Source: JAEZDC01 sp036676415
GTDB lineage: Bacteria > Bacteroidota > Bacteroidia > Chitinophagales > Chitinophagaceae
Reading direction: 5' to 3'
DNA: 64,000 nt
NCBI GenBank assembly: GCA_036676415.1
Contig: JAKFCX010000060.1
Coordinates: 62,001 to 126,000 of the forward strand
Position numbers and translations under genes: made by a program
Notes under the pieces: model-generated
Databases searched by the model: none
Told to the model about the DNA's origin: nothing
Seen by the model: the letters and a program-made list of their open reading frames with translations, nothing else
In this document: positions 17,151 through 26,146 of the stretch, in pieces
Position numbering within the stretch: the first letter of the stretch is position 1
Layout: every line of letters starts with the position of its first letter

Positions 17151-17990
17151 ATGAGTTTATTTGTAACATCACTGAACAGCGGAAGTAATGGTAATTGCTA
17201 CTATGTTGGCAACAACAATGAAGCTGTTTTGGTTGATGTGGGTCTCAGTTGCAGGGAATTTGAAACAAGAATGAAGCGGCTCGAACTTGACATGAACAAA
17301 GTAAAAGCCATTTTCATCAGCCATGAGCATAGTGATCACATCAAGGGAGTTCAGCTGGTAAGCAAAAAATATAATTTGCCTGTTTATGTTACTGATGCCA
17401 CAAGGAAGAATGGCAGATTAAAGCTGGAGAAACATCTTTCTAAAACCTTTTCAGCTACTGAACAGGTGAAGATCGGTGGACTTGTTATCTCGGCATTCAA
17501 TAAATTTCATGATGCAGCCGACCCATATAGTTTTATGATCAGTTGCAGTGGTGTAAATGTTGGTGTGTTCACAGATATCGGCAGACCATGTGCTAACCTC
17601 ATTCATCACTTCAAACAATGCCATGCTGCATTTCTAGAGTCAAATTATGATGATGTGATGCTTGAAAATGGTAATTACCCATACTATCTTAAGAAGCGTA
17701 TAACCGGAGGTCTGGGTCATTTGAGCAATAAAGAAGCACTCGATCTTTTCAAATCTCATCGATCAGCAAGTTTATCACACCTGTTCTTATCTCACTTATC
17801 GAAGAATAATAATTGCCCAAATCTTGTTCAACAATTATTTGATGATCATGCAGGAGGTGTAAAGATGATCATTGCATCGCGGTATGAAGAAACACCTTTG
17901 TTTAAGATCGGCGATTATCCTGGTCTCGCTGCTAATTCTCCAGCAAATAGTATGTCCAGGCCAACTCAATTGAAGTTAAGTTTCGTTTAA
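17151..17990 (+). CDS. MBL-fold metallohydrolase, YycJ/WalJ-like
   Basis: About 279 residues. ATG 17151 begins MSLFVTSLNSGSNGNCYYV, the canonical YycJ-like start; the frame extends two codons to a TTG. Metal-binding motif SHEHSDH (about 61-67) is followed by downstream His residues (NKFHDAADP, GLGHLSN, LSHLS). YycJ-type proteins are double-strand 5'-3' exonucleases or related phosphodiesterases. It is cytoplasmic. A box TTTCTTTG upstream is a weak -7 candidate. Confidence 0.9.
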   Translation: MSLFVTSLNSGSNGNCYYVGNNNEAVLVDVGLSCREFETRMKRLELDMNKVKAIFISHEHSDHIKGVQLVSKKYNLPVYVTDATRKNGRLKLEKHLSKTFSATEQVKIGGLVISAFNKFHDAADPYSFMISCSGVNVGVFTDIGRPCANLIHHFKQCHAAFLESNYDDVMLENGNYPYYLKKRITGGLGHLSNKEALDLFKSHRSASLSHLFLSHLSKNNNCPNLVQQLFDDHAGGVKMIIASRYEETPLFKIGDYPGLAANSPANSMSRPTQLKLSFV

Positions 17991-18111
17991 GCGTTTGATT
18001 AAAAAGAGTTTAAGAAACCTTGGGCCATTTGTGCTTCTCATATTTATTATATCTTCGTAATCAGAGTGCTTGCGATGCATTATGGTCAGCCTCTAAATAC
18101 AAACTCCTTCC

Positions 18112-20037
18112 ATGAAAACCGTAATTATTGGTGGCGGAATAGCTGGCTTATCAATCGGAATTTTGCTCCGGAATAATCATCACGACGTTGTTGTATGTGA
18201 AAGGTCACATGAGTTGCCATCCAGGGGACATGCATTTTTAATGCACACAGAAGGCAAGAATATTTTAACGGAGCTAAAAAATGGCACCACAACTTCACTA
18301 CCAGGTTCGAAAGTGGAAGCTTTTAGCCTGAGAAGACCAGGCGGAAAAGAGATTAAGCATCTGAAGTTGCAGCATTGGAAATGCATCAAACGATATGATA
18401 TGATGCAGTTCCTGTATTCATTGATACCCAATGATACAATTAATTTTAATAGGGGATTCTCACATTTCATTTATGAAGACGGAAAAGCAGTTGCCGCCGT
18501 GTTTGAGAATGGAGAAATTGAATACGGCGATATTTTTATTGGGGCAGATGGAAGCCAGTCAAGGGTAAGAAAAGAAATTTTTGGATCAGTAGATTACTCA
18601 CCTGTAACCGTTAAAGAAATAGTCGGAACAGTGAAGCTAAGCAGTTCATTGCAGGATAGTCCTGATACTTTCGCAAAATACCAGCATGAAGAGAGAGGTC
18701 TTGCTTTTGGGTTGATACCAACCGGTGTAAATGAATACGTATGGTTTATGCAATACAATCCTGAAGATGGTGATGTGGAAGAGGAAAGTGCTGCTTCGCT
18801 TGAAATCTTCTGCAAAAGCCAGTTGAAGGATTTTCCTGACCAGGTTAAAAGGGTGATCCATGAAAATAATTTTGAAACAAGTTATATCTGGCACACCACT
18901 GACTTCGACCTGCTGCCAAAGTTCCATGAGAAGAATATTGTGTTGATTGGTGATGCTGCACATCTTGCACTTCCTTTTACAAGCACAGGTACAACCAATG
19001 CTTTGCTTGATGCAAAAACACTTGCAGCCAGCCTTATTAAGAGTAATGATGTTGAATATGCCTTCGGTGAATATTATAAAGCGAGGTTTGCAGAAGTTGC
19101 AAAACATATTGCTGCAGGAAGAGAACTGAATGAGTTTTTCCGTCATCCATCCAGACTGGAAGATGATGAGATACCTGTTCCACTTATTCCCCCTAAACCG
19201 CAAAGGCCAGATAAGAAGCCCATCCAGGTTTTATACTATACTGATCCCGTTTGCTCCACTTGCTGGATCATTCAACCATTATTAAGAAAACTTCATTTGG
19301 AATATGGCAAGTATCTCGATATAAAATACTGCATGGGTGGTTTGTTACCATCGTGGGAGAATTACAATCGTGGAAAGATCAAACAACCTTCAGATGCAGC
19401 AATGCATTGGGAAGATGTTTGCAGACAGTATCATATGCCTTTAGACGGAGATGTTTGGATTGAAGATCCTTTGCCTTCTTCATATCCTCCATCTATTGCA
19501 TTTAAAGCAGCCCAGATGCAGGATACAGATAAAGCCATTTTGTTTTTAAGAAGAATAAAAGAGATGTTATTCCTCGAAAAAAAGAATATCATTAAGTGGG
19601 AGTATCTTGAGAAAGCTGCATTTGAAACTGGATTGGATTCCGCCAGGCTAAAAAGAGATTTTGAAGGAAGAGCACCTGAACTCTTCAGAGCGGATCTGCA
19701 GTTGGCAGAAGATCTTTCTATAAAAGTTTTTCCAACACTGATATTCTCTGATGGCTCGGGTAATTTATCAAGATTAGCAGGTTACCATCCGTATGAGAAA
19801 TTTGAATCGATTATAAAGAAAATATATCCGGGTGCTGTGAAGGAATCGATCTCTGCTGATCCTGTGGAATTATTCAACATCTTTTTTTCCATGACGGATA
19901 AAGAATATTCACTTATTACAGATACTTCAGATGAGGAAGCCAGGAATCAACTGATGGCTTTGTTCCAGGAAGGAATAATAGAACGTTTCGACAGTAAAAA
20001 TGGAACGATCTGGACAAGGAAAGCAAGCGATAACTGA
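18112..20037 (+). CDS. FAD-dependent monooxygenase fused to a DsbA-family domain
   Basis: 641 residues with two parts. Residues 1 to about 350 form a class A flavin monooxygenase-like domain: dinucleotide motif VIIGGGIAGLSIGILL at the N-terminus, GADGSQSRVRKEIFG around 145, and the GDAAH motif (GDAAHLALPFTSTGTTNA, about 280). After a Pro/Lys-rich linker (PPKPQRPDKKP), residues from about 372 form a FrnE/SpxH-like DsbA domain starting VLYYTDPVCSTCW, with a CxxC site at about 380-383, YCMGGLLP and a cis-Pro-like VFPTL. The last 55 residues form a small helical tail. Both domains look intact. There is one reading frame without a join that suggests error. No operon partner is evident. Confidence 0.88.
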   Translation: MKTVIIGGGIAGLSIGILLRNNHHDVVVCERSHELPSRGHAFLMHTEGKNILTELKNGTTTSLPGSKVEAFSLRRPGGKEIKHLKLQHWKCIKRYDMMQFLYSLIPNDTINFNRGFSHFIYEDGKAVAAVFENGEIEYGDIFIGADGSQSRVRKEIFGSVDYSPVTVKEIVGTVKLSSSLQDSPDTFAKYQHEERGLAFGLIPTGVNEYVWFMQYNPEDGDVEEESAASLEIFCKSQLKDFPDQVKRVIHENNFETSYIWHTTDFDLLPKFHEKNIVLIGDAAHLALPFTSTGTTNALLDAKTLAASLIKSNDVEYAFGEYYKARFAEVAKHIAAGRELNEFFRHPSRLEDDEIPVPLIPPKPQRPDKKPIQVLYYTDPVCSTCWIIQPLLRKLHLEYGKYLDIKYCMGGLLPSWENYNRGKIKQPSDAAMHWEDVCRQYHMPLDGDVWIEDPLPSSYPPSIAFKAAQMQDTDKAILFLRRIKEMLFLEKKNIIKWEYLEKAAFETGLDSARLKRDFEGRAPELFRADLQLAEDLSIKVFPTLIFSDGSGNLSRLAGYHPYEKFESIIKKIYPGAVKESISADPVELFNIFFSMTDKEYSLITDTSDEEARNQLMALFQEGIIERFDSKNGTIWTRKASDN

Positions 20038-20055
20038 TAACAATCAAACCATTCT

Positions 20056-20853
20056 TTATGGGTTGAGCTTCACTTCAAATAATGCAGGCCATTTTTTCCC
20101 TGTAATGTAAAAGCTATTCTTTGTAGAGTCATAAGCGATGCCGTTCAATACATCAGCACCTTCATAAGTTTTGCCGCTTTTTTGCAATAAACCTGTAAAG
20201 TCCAGTTTTGATTCAACAGAACCGGTTTCAGGATTGATCACAGCAATATAATCGCTGCCATAAATATTTGCATAGATCTTTCCATTTACATATTCCAGTT
20301 CATTAATATCTCCCAATGGTCCATAATTACTATTCACACTAATGGTATTGAGTATCCTGAATGTTTCAGGATCTACAAAATAGATATTATTTCCACCTGT
20401 ACTTATCAGCAATTCTTTTCCATTGTTGGTAAGTCCCCAACCATCATGATCCCAATGAAATTCTTTGATCGGTTTTAAAGTAGCCAGGTCATAAACAAAC
20501 ACTTTATTATTCTTCCATGTTAACTGGTAGATCTTATTATTGATGATGGTGATTCCTTCGCCGAACAAAGATTTATCTATGCTTATTTTTTGTATTGGTG
20601 CACCATCTTTGAGATTTACTTTCATCAGGTGGCTTTGACCTTCAAGCCCTGTTCCCTCATACAGAAACCCATTATGCCATTGTAAGCCTTGTGTGTATGA
20701 TGAAGTGTCGTGAGGATACACATTCACTATGTTGTAGCTAATCGTCTTTGGTTCGGGAACATTGCTAACCTGCGGCTGATCATCATCCGGTTTTGGGTTA
20801 TTGTTACAACTCATCACTACAGACACGACAATGAGGGCAAAGAAATATTTCAT
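20056..20853 (-). CDS. Glutaminyl-peptide cyclotransferase (bacterial propeller type)
   Basis: 265 residues. Lipoprotein signal (VSVVMSCNNN, lipidated Cys about residue 16), then a beta-propeller with the family signature YTQGLQWHNGFLYEGTGLEGQS (about 57-78), GEGITI, QLTWKN and a KEFHWDHDGWGLT stretch. Plant-type glutaminyl cyclases of bacteria convert N-terminal Gln to pyroglutamate on exported proteins. In Bacteroidota this protects the pyroGlu ends left by signal peptidase I; the role here is inferred. Box TAATTTTG lies 16 bases upstream. Confidence 0.92.
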   Translation of the reverse strand: MKYFFALIVVSVVMSCNNNPKPDDDQPQVSNVPEPKTISYNIVNVYPHDTSSYTQGLQWHNGFLYEGTGLEGQSHLMKVNLKDGAPIQKISIDKSLFGEGITIINNKIYQLTWKNNKVFVYDLATLKPIKEFHWDHDGWGLTNNGKELLISTGGNNIYFVDPETFRILNTISVNSNYGPLGDINELEYVNGKIYANIYGSDYIAVINPETGSVESKLDFTGLLQKSGKTYEGADVLNGIAYDSTKNSFYITGKKWPALFEVKLNP

Positions 20854-20868
20854 ATCAGAATATTATAA

Positions 20869-20876
20869 CAAAATTA
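20869..20876 (-). promoter_or_regulatory. -7 box TAATTTTG for the cyclotransferase
   Basis: Minus strand TAATTTTG (TAnnTTTG), 15 bases upstream of the ATG at 20853. Confidence 0.5.
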
Positions 20877-20901
20877 GGGTTGATGCAATACTGTTAATGC
20901 A

Positions 20902-22023
20902 TCAGCTGATCATTTCACAAACTTTTTCAGCAATAATCGGGGCTAAGGCAACACCCATTCCATTACAGGCTACGGCTACCGACACATTCTCATCAATTCT
21001 CTTTACCAGAGGTTGTTTATCATCCGTAAAACCCATGATACCACTCCATCTTTGTTCAATGGTAAATGGCTGTGCAGGTAATAAATGTTCCAGGATAAAG
21101 GCTTCGAGCCGTTGTTGTATCACTTCACTGGTTTCCATTTCAGTTGTTACTTCGGTTTCGAATGAGATGTTCCTGGCTCCTCCAAGTAATATCCTGTTTC
21201 CAAGATTACGGAAATAATAAAAGCCCTGATCATAATGAAAAGTGCCTTTCAGTTTCAATCCTTCAATTGGGGCAGTCAGAATCACTTGTCCTCTTGCTGG
21301 AGTTATCTTTTCAGGTACTAATGCTGATGTAAATGCATTGGTGCATACAAGTAATTGATCGGTTGTAAATTTTAATAGTGAGGAAGTGCTTACTTCTATT
21401 TTCCCATTGATCTTTTCCCAGCTTGTAACCGCTGCATTGGTAAAAACCTGCACACCTAGCGATTGCACTTTTTTTAATAAAGCCTGAACGAGTTTGCCGC
21501 TATGTAAATATCCTTCCAGTTTATTTTCTATCATAGCACTAAAACCAGAGAAGCCAAATTCGTGTAGTTGATCATTTGCCCAACTAAAACATGGAGTATT
21601 GCCAGTGATTTCTTTCAAACCTTTGTTTAGCCAGGTAATGTTTTCATCCAGTTCTTTCATATCAATAGAAGAATCATACACTTCATACCCACCACAGCGT
21701 TCAAAGCTGATCACATCACAGTTTAATAGCCTGATCATCTTTTCTATTCCCTGGTAACGCATTTCAACAATGCTCCACATCCTGTCTTCTCCTAAAACAT
21801 TCCTGTCCTGTATTAATTCTGTAGGGCTGCCAAAACATGCAAAGCCTGCATTTCTTGTAGATGCACCTGCAGGAATAAATCCTCTTTCAAGAATCGTGAT
21901 CTTTAGTCCGGGATTTTTAGTTTTCAATTCCAGTGCACTCCATAGACCAACCAATCCACTACCAACAATGATAATATCCTGTTGATCAAAAAAAGTTTCT
22001 TTCTCCCAGACTGACAATTGCAT
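20902..22023 (-). CDS. FAD-dependent oxidoreductase (DAO family)
   Basis: 373 residues. FAD-binding motif DIIIVGSGLVGLWSALEL (about 16-33), GASTRNAGFACFGSP, a substrate-binding middle, and the C-terminal WSGIMGFTDDKQPLV ... CNGMGVALAP typical of D-amino acid oxidase/glycine oxidase-like proteins. It oxidises an amine or amino acid using FAD; the substrate is not known. Transcribed leftward, with a TATCTTCG box 9 bases before the ATG as a possible variant -7 element. Confidence 0.9.
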   Translation of the reverse strand: MQLSVWEKETFFDQQDIIIVGSGLVGLWSALELKTKNPGLKITILERGFIPAGASTRNAGFACFGSPTELIQDRNVLGEDRMWSIVEMRYQGIEKMIRLLNCDVISFERCGGYEVYDSSIDMKELDENITWLNKGLKEITGNTPCFSWANDQLHEFGFSGFSAMIENKLEGYLHSGKLVQALLKKVQSLGVQVFTNAAVTSWEKINGKIEVSTSSLLKFTTDQLLVCTNAFTSALVPEKITPARGQVILTAPIEGLKLKGTFHYDQGFYYFRNLGNRILLGGARNISFETEVTTEMETSEVIQQRLEAFILEHLLPAQPFTIEQRWSGIMGFTDDKQPLVKRIDENVSVAVACNGMGVALAPIIAEKVCEMIS

Positions 22024-22086
22024 AAAGCGAAGATAAGAAATGGATGTGCTGAACTTCTTTAACCAGTTCTTATCAATTGGCTCAAC

Positions 22087-22094
22087 TATATTTG
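22087..22094 (+). promoter_or_regulatory. -7 box TATATTTG for the first DUF4197 gene
   Basis: Exact TAnnTTTG, 15 bases upstream of the ATG at 22110. Confidence 0.55.
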
Positions 22095-22109
22095 ACTTAA
22101 TATATTCCC

Positions 22110-22856
22110 ATGAAAAGATCAGTTATTCTCGCCTCATTTATCATGCTTTGTGTTGCTTCCAATGCCCAGGGATTAAAAGGATTGTTGAAGAAAGTGGCTG
22201 CAAAAGACTCTACCGGAACTTTAAATAAAATTATTCCGGGTACATCGAATGATTCTTTGTCTACCAACGATGTCGTTGCAGGATTAAAAGAAGCACTTGT
22301 AACAGGTACTGGTAGAAGTGTACAAAAGCTATCAATTGCCGATGGATTTTTTCGCGATGCCGTTATTAAAGTGTTGATGCCGGAAGAAGCGAAGAAAGCC
22401 GAATCTACACTCAGGAAATTTGGTTTAGGCAAACAGGTTGACGATGCCATACTATCTATGAACCGTGCAGCTGAAGATGCAGCCAAAGATGCAGCTCCAA
22501 TTTTTGTTAATGCCATAAAAGGAATGACGATACAGGATGCCTGGGGAATTTTAAAAGGTGGTGATTCATCAGCCACCAGATACCTGAGAGAAAGAACAAC
22601 TGCTTCTTTAACGGAAGCTTTCAGACCTGTGATTGAGAATTCACTCTCAAAAACAAGTGCTACAAAGCATTGGAACACGGTTTTCTCAAGCTATAACCGT
22701 TTCAGTAAAGACAAAGTGAATACAGACCTTGCAGCATACGTAACTGAAAAAGCTTTGTTCGGTATTTTTTACCAGGTAGCGCTTGAAGAAATGAAGATCC
22801 GCAAAGATCCTGTTGCAAGAACAACAGATATCTTGAAAAAAGTGTTTGGAAAGTAG
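22110..22856 (+). CDS. DUF4197 protein (signal peptide form)
   Basis: 248 residues. The signal peptide ends near VASNAQ. The DUF4197 pattern follows: VVAGLKEALVTGTGRSVQKL, DGFFRDAVIKVLMPEEAKK, a Glu-rich helix with MNRAAEDAAKDAAPIF, and ILKKVFGK at the end. An all-helical periplasmic protein of unknown function. It is a tandem paralogue of the next gene (clear position-by-position similarity), separated from it by a terminator, so the two are probably expressed separately. Confidence 0.92.
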   Translation: MKRSVILASFIMLCVASNAQGLKGLLKKVAAKDSTGTLNKIIPGTSNDSLSTNDVVAGLKEALVTGTGRSVQKLSIADGFFRDAVIKVLMPEEAKKAESTLRKFGLGKQVDDAILSMNRAAEDAAKDAAPIFVNAIKGMTIQDAWGILKGGDSSATRYLRERTTASLTEAFRPVIENSLSKTSATKHWNTVFSSYNRFSKDKVNTDLAAYVTEKALFGIFYQVALEEMKIRKDPVARTTDILKKVFGK

Positions 22857-22882
22857 TCGGAACGATGTCAAATACATTCAAT

Positions 22883-22907
22883 GACCTGCCTTGCAGGTCT
22901 TTTTTTA
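22883..22907 (+). terminator. Rho-independent terminator
   Basis: Stem GACCTGC / GCAGGTC with loop CTT, followed by seven T. It separates the two DUF4197 genes. Confidence 0.9.
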
Positions 22908-22983
22908 TGCCATACTGCTGCTAATTAACAATTGTATCTTTAAACTGGCATAAATTTTAAAGTCAATAGGAAAATAAATTTTT

Positions 22984-23700
22984 ATGAAGAAGCTTTTACT
23001 CATTGCATTTCCTTTTATGCTTCTTGCCAGTAGTTGTGATACTGCAAGACAAGTACTGGGTGATCTCAATACAAGTGGCCTTACACAATCAGAAATAGCA
23101 TCCGGATTGAAAGAGGCATTGATCTTTGGCTCACAAAACAGTAGTAACAGGCTGTCTCTTGTAGATGGTTTTTTTAATAACTCCATTCATAAGATATGGA
23201 TGCCGGCTGAAGCACAAAAGGTGGAAAGTGCTTTAAGAGCGGTTGGCCTTGGTGCAACAGTTGACAAAGCCATTCTGGCGATGAACAGGGCTGCAGAAGA
23301 AGCAGCTAAGTCAGCAGGAGCTATCTTTGTTGATGCAGTCAGGCAGATGTCAATACAAGACGCTGTAAGGATACTAAGAAGTGGAGATACTGCAGCCACA
23401 GCGTTTTTCCGACAGGCAACTACACAACGTTTGTTCAGTTCATTTCAACCCGTTATTAATAATGCTTTAGCAAAAACACAAGCAACTCAATACTGGTCGG
23501 AGGTATTCAGCTTATATAATAAGATATCTAATAAACCTGTAACGACAGACCTGAGTGCTTATGTTACCAATAGGGCTATTGATGCTTTATTTCATGAATT
23601 GAAGAATGAAGAGATCAAGATCAGGACAGAACCTGCAGCAAGGGTAACAGAAATATTAAGAAAGGTATTTGGAAGTTCGCTTGCACAACAGCGAATCTGA
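22984..23700 (+). CDS. DUF4197 protein (lipoprotein form)
   Basis: 238 residues. Lipoprotein signal peptide (FPFMLLASSC, Cys at about 18), then the DUF4197 domain: SEIASGLKEALIFGSQNSSN, VDGFFNNSIHKIWMPAEAQK, AILAMNRAAEEAAKSAGAIF, IQDAVRILRSGDTAAT and TEILRKVFG. It is a paralogue of the preceding gene, but anchored to a membrane instead of free. The function is unknown. A TATCTTTA sequence near 22936 is a weak -7 candidate. A strong terminator follows. Confidence 0.92.
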   Translation: MKKLLLIAFPFMLLASSCDTARQVLGDLNTSGLTQSEIASGLKEALIFGSQNSSNRLSLVDGFFNNSIHKIWMPAEAQKVESALRAVGLGATVDKAILAMNRAAEEAAKSAGAIFVDAVRQMSIQDAVRILRSGDTAATAFFRQATTQRLFSSFQPVINNALAKTQATQYWSEVFSLYNKISNKPVTTDLSAYVTNRAIDALFHELKNEEIKIRTEPAARVTEILRKVFGSSLAQQRI

Positions 23701-23721
23701 CATTATAACCATATGAATTGA

Positions 23722-23750
23722 AAAAGTCCCGTTAGCGGGACTTTTCTTTT
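23722..23750 (+). terminator. Terminator between convergent genes
   Basis: Perfect stem AAAAGTCCCG / CGGGACTTTT with loop TTAG and T-rich tails in both directions. It serves the DUF4197 gene and the opposing phosphatase gene. Confidence 0.9.
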
Positions 23751-24268
23751 TAGTATTCTCTTATTTCAACTGTGGGTATTCCGTCTGTGATCCTAACGAT
23801 ATAGATCTTGTTGTATACAGATTCATCCAGGTCGGCATATTTCGAACTATCTCCGATTAACAAGTTCACCAGTCGTGGAACTGTATTAGAGTGGCCTGCA
23901 ATTAATATGGTGTGGCCTTCCATTGTTTTTAATTTCTCTGCAAACGCAGCCTGGTTTCTCGGATCATAATGCTGTACTTCAACCCCCAGTTTCTTTGCAA
24001 AAGGAGATACTGTAGACCTGGTTCTTTCGTAATTGGTGGAAAAAACTGTTGACGGTGTAAACTCTTTCAATGCAGTGATAAGATTCTCTGCTCTCATTTT
24101 TCCTTCTGCAGACAGTGGCGGGTCAGCTTTCATTTGGGCATCACCCGTTACAATTTCTTTTTCAGCATGGCGAACAACAATGATCGTTGTGGTTTTTGAT
24201 TGTGCCTGTGCTGCAAAGGAAACTATTACCATGCAGCATACTATTAATGAACGTAGGATTGTCTTCAT
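23750..24268 (-). CDS. Histidine phosphatase family protein, SixA-like
   Basis: 172 residues. Signal peptide (MVIVSFAAQAQS), then the phosphatase domain with catalytic VVRHAEKE (RHA motif, about 33-36), ENLITALKEF and a second His in IAGHSNTVP. It is short, as in the SixA/phosphoglycerate-mutase-like subgroup, and is exported. The substrate is not known. Confidence 0.9.
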   Translation of the reverse strand: MKTILRSLIVCCMVIVSFAAQAQSKTTTIIVVRHAEKEIVTGDAQMKADPPLSAEGKMRAENLITALKEFTPSTVFSTNYERTRSTVSPFAKKLGVEVQHYDPRNQAAFAEKLKTMEGHTILIAGHSNTVPRLVNLLIGDSSKYADLDESVYNKIYIVRITDGIPTVEIREY

Positions 24269-24367
24269 ACTTTAAAAGTAAATGAATTGCAGTTATTGTA
24301 ATTTCCATTCATCAAACTTTTGCAACTACGGTATTTTTTATATTTTGACAGCTGAAAATCAGACTAC

Positions 24368-24982
24368 ATGGCAACAAGGGAAAAAAAATTTGATGAATAT
24401 ATTAAGAAGGCACAGCCTTTTGCACAACCTATTCTCACTCATTTAAGAGAGCTGGTGCATAAAATTTGTCCTGATGTTGAAGAAAAAATCAAATGGGGCA
24501 TGCCTTTCTTTGATTATAAAGGGCCGATGTGCCACATGGCTTCATTTAAACAACATGCAGTCTTCGGCTTCTGGAAAGCTGCATTGATGAAAGACAAAGA
24601 GCTGCTGGAGATGGCAAAGTCGGAAGTAGCTATGGGACATTTGGGAAAAATCACATCATTGAAAGACCTGCCATCTAATAAACAGCTCACGGCTTATATA
24701 AAAGATGCGATGCAGTTAAATGAAGCAGGAGTGAAGCTTCCTGCCAAACCAAAAGCTGCAGCAAAACCTGTGGAAGTTCCGGCTGAATTAACTGTTGCAC
24801 TAAAACGAAATAAAGCCGCCAAAGCAACATTTGAGGCATTCAGTAATTCTCATAAGAAAGAGTATATTGAATGGATCACTGAAGCAAAAACTGAAGCTAC
24901 GAGAGAGAAAAGATTGGAGCAAGCCATAGAGATGATGGCTGAAGGAAAAAGCAGGAATTGGAAGTATCATGCGAAAGCTTAG
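24368..24982 (+). CDS. YdeI/OmpD-associated family protein (DUF1801)
   Basis: 204 residues. N-terminal DUF1801 domain (about 10-115: EKIKWGMPFFDYKGPMCHMA, FWKAALM), an Ala/Lys/Pro-rich linker (about 120-135), and the C-terminal helical part VPAELTVALKRNKAAKATFE ... WITEAKTEATREKRL, the YdeI signature. Cytoplasmic. The function is poorly known; often linked to stress in other bacteria. Complete, and convergent with the operon at 24987 with only 4 bases between. Confidence 0.92.
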   Translation: MATREKKFDEYIKKAQPFAQPILTHLRELVHKICPDVEEKIKWGMPFFDYKGPMCHMASFKQHAVFGFWKAALMKDKELLEMAKSEVAMGHLGKITSLKDLPSNKQLTAYIKDAMQLNEAGVKLPAKPKAAAKPVEVPAELTVALKRNKAAKATFEAFSNSHKKEYIEWITEAKTEATREKRLEQAIEMMAEGKSRNWKYHAKA

Positions 24983-24986
24983 TACG

Positions 24987-25382
24987 CTATGCGAGAAAAA
25001 TAAATACAAATACACTGGTTAAATAGATCCAAAGAATAGAGAAGAGGATATGGATACTTGTTTCAAACATCTTTCCTTTCCAAAGCTTAGATGAATAACC
25101 AAAGAATTGAAAGTATAATCTTACTCCCCAGAATAAACCAATGCCAAGCGAAATATATTTCCCCAATTTGGTTGTAATCAGATCCTGTGGTAAAAAAAAA
25201 CTCAGGATACCAATAAGCAATATAGTCAGTGCTATAAAAAATGTGTGAACATACATCATCTGTCGATTGATGAGGCTGAGCGAGCTTAATTCCTGTTTCC
25301 AGCTGAAATATCGTGGAAAAGCCAGGTGCATGAGTGAAAGTAAAATGAGTAATACACCGATGATTTTAAGATGAATATACAT
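24987..25382 (-). CDS. Small integral membrane protein
   Basis: About 131 residues with four hydrophobic helices (IIGVLLILLSLMHLAF; MMYVHTFFIALTILLIGILSFFLP; ISLGIGLFWGVRLYFQFFGY; HILFSILWIYLTSVFVFIFLA). Start chosen at ATG 25382 (MYIHLKIIGV), 11 bases after the stop of the methyltransferase; the longer frame begins at ATG 25406, inside that gene. It is the last gene of a four-gene operon. No family name is assigned. Confidence 0.7.
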   Translation of the reverse strand: MYIHLKIIGVLLILLSLMHLAFPRYFSWKQELSSLSLINRQMMYVHTFFIALTILLIGILSFFLPQDLITTKLGKYISLGIGLFWGVRLYFQFFGYSSKLWKGKMFETSIHILFSILWIYLTSVFVFIFLA

Positions 25383-25393
25383 GACCAGACATG

Positions 25394-26146
25394 TTAGGGC
25401 TTGCATTTAAAGATAGACATAAACGGTGTGAATTTCTGTTCTTCAAAGGAAGAAAATCCAGCTTTTTCAAAAGCCTTCTTCCATGTTGATCTGGAAAAAA
25501 AATGCGTAAAACCTATAGAGAAAGCCAGGAAATTAGGGAAGTCACGTAGATGTTCAACCATGATCACACTTCCGTTTTGTTTGCAAACACGATAACATTC
25601 TTTCAAGAACTGAACCTTTTCTTCCTGAGTCCTTATTTCGTGCACAGCCGACAATAAAAAAACCGCATCTGTTGCACCATCTTTAAGTGGGATATGAGTT
25701 GAACTGATCTGTTGTGTATTGGGAAAAATCAGGCTGACTTTACGTGCTCTTTTAATAGCAGGCTCGGTATGTTTTTTTGCATTATAAAAATCAAATACAC
25801 TTAGTTCAGCATTTGGAAACTTTTCCTGTAGTATAAAACTTGTTTCGTCAAAACCTGCATTGATATTTACAATCGAATTTTGCCTATCCCTATCGTGTGA
25901 TATTTTTTCAAGCCACTTAAATTCGTAGTATCCTGAGAAATCATATACATACGCAGAAACGAGCAAAGGCATAATGAGTCCATAAAGAAATGCGATTATC
26001 ACTATCCAAAACACAACTTCGTTCCAGCCGAATAATAATCTGCTAATGAAAAATGCAGCTAATACAATTAAGCCGAAGACATAATAATGCCGATTGAAAC
26101 TTAAAATGTTTAGCACACCCTGGAATTTTCGTCTCTTTATTTCCAT
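25394..26146 (-). CDS. Membrane-linked class I methyltransferase
   Basis: 250 residues. Two N-terminal membrane helices (about 18-65), then a SAM-dependent methyltransferase domain: VNINAGFDETSFILQEKFPN with acidic FDFYNAKKHTEPAI, PLKDGATDAVFLLSAVHEIR, FLKECYRVCKQNGSVIMVEH. The glycine-rich motif I is changed (NINAGFDET), while the DAVFLLSAVHE region is typical. Its start overlaps the DUF2071 stop by 10 bases. The substrate is unknown; the DoxX/DUF2071 neighbours suggest a membrane or lipid target. Confidence 0.82.
   Translation of the reverse strand: MEIKRRKFQGVLNILSFNRHYYVFGLIVLAAFFISRLLFGWNEVVFWIVIIAFLYGLIMPLLVSAYVYDFSGYYEFKWLEKISHDRDRQNSIVNINAGFDETSFILQEKFPNAELSVFDFYNAKKHTEPAIKRARKVSLIFPNTQQISSTHIPLKDGATDAVFLLSAVHEIRTQEEKVQFLKECYRVCKQNGSVIMVEHLRDFPNFLAFSIGFTHFFSRSTWKKAFEKAGFSSFEEQKFTPFMSIFKCKP

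Noticed and set aside
16997..17188. 63-codon plus-strand frame containing VVSLTS
   Set aside because: It is open only because it reads through the dispersed motif and the start of the metallohydrolase gene in another frame.
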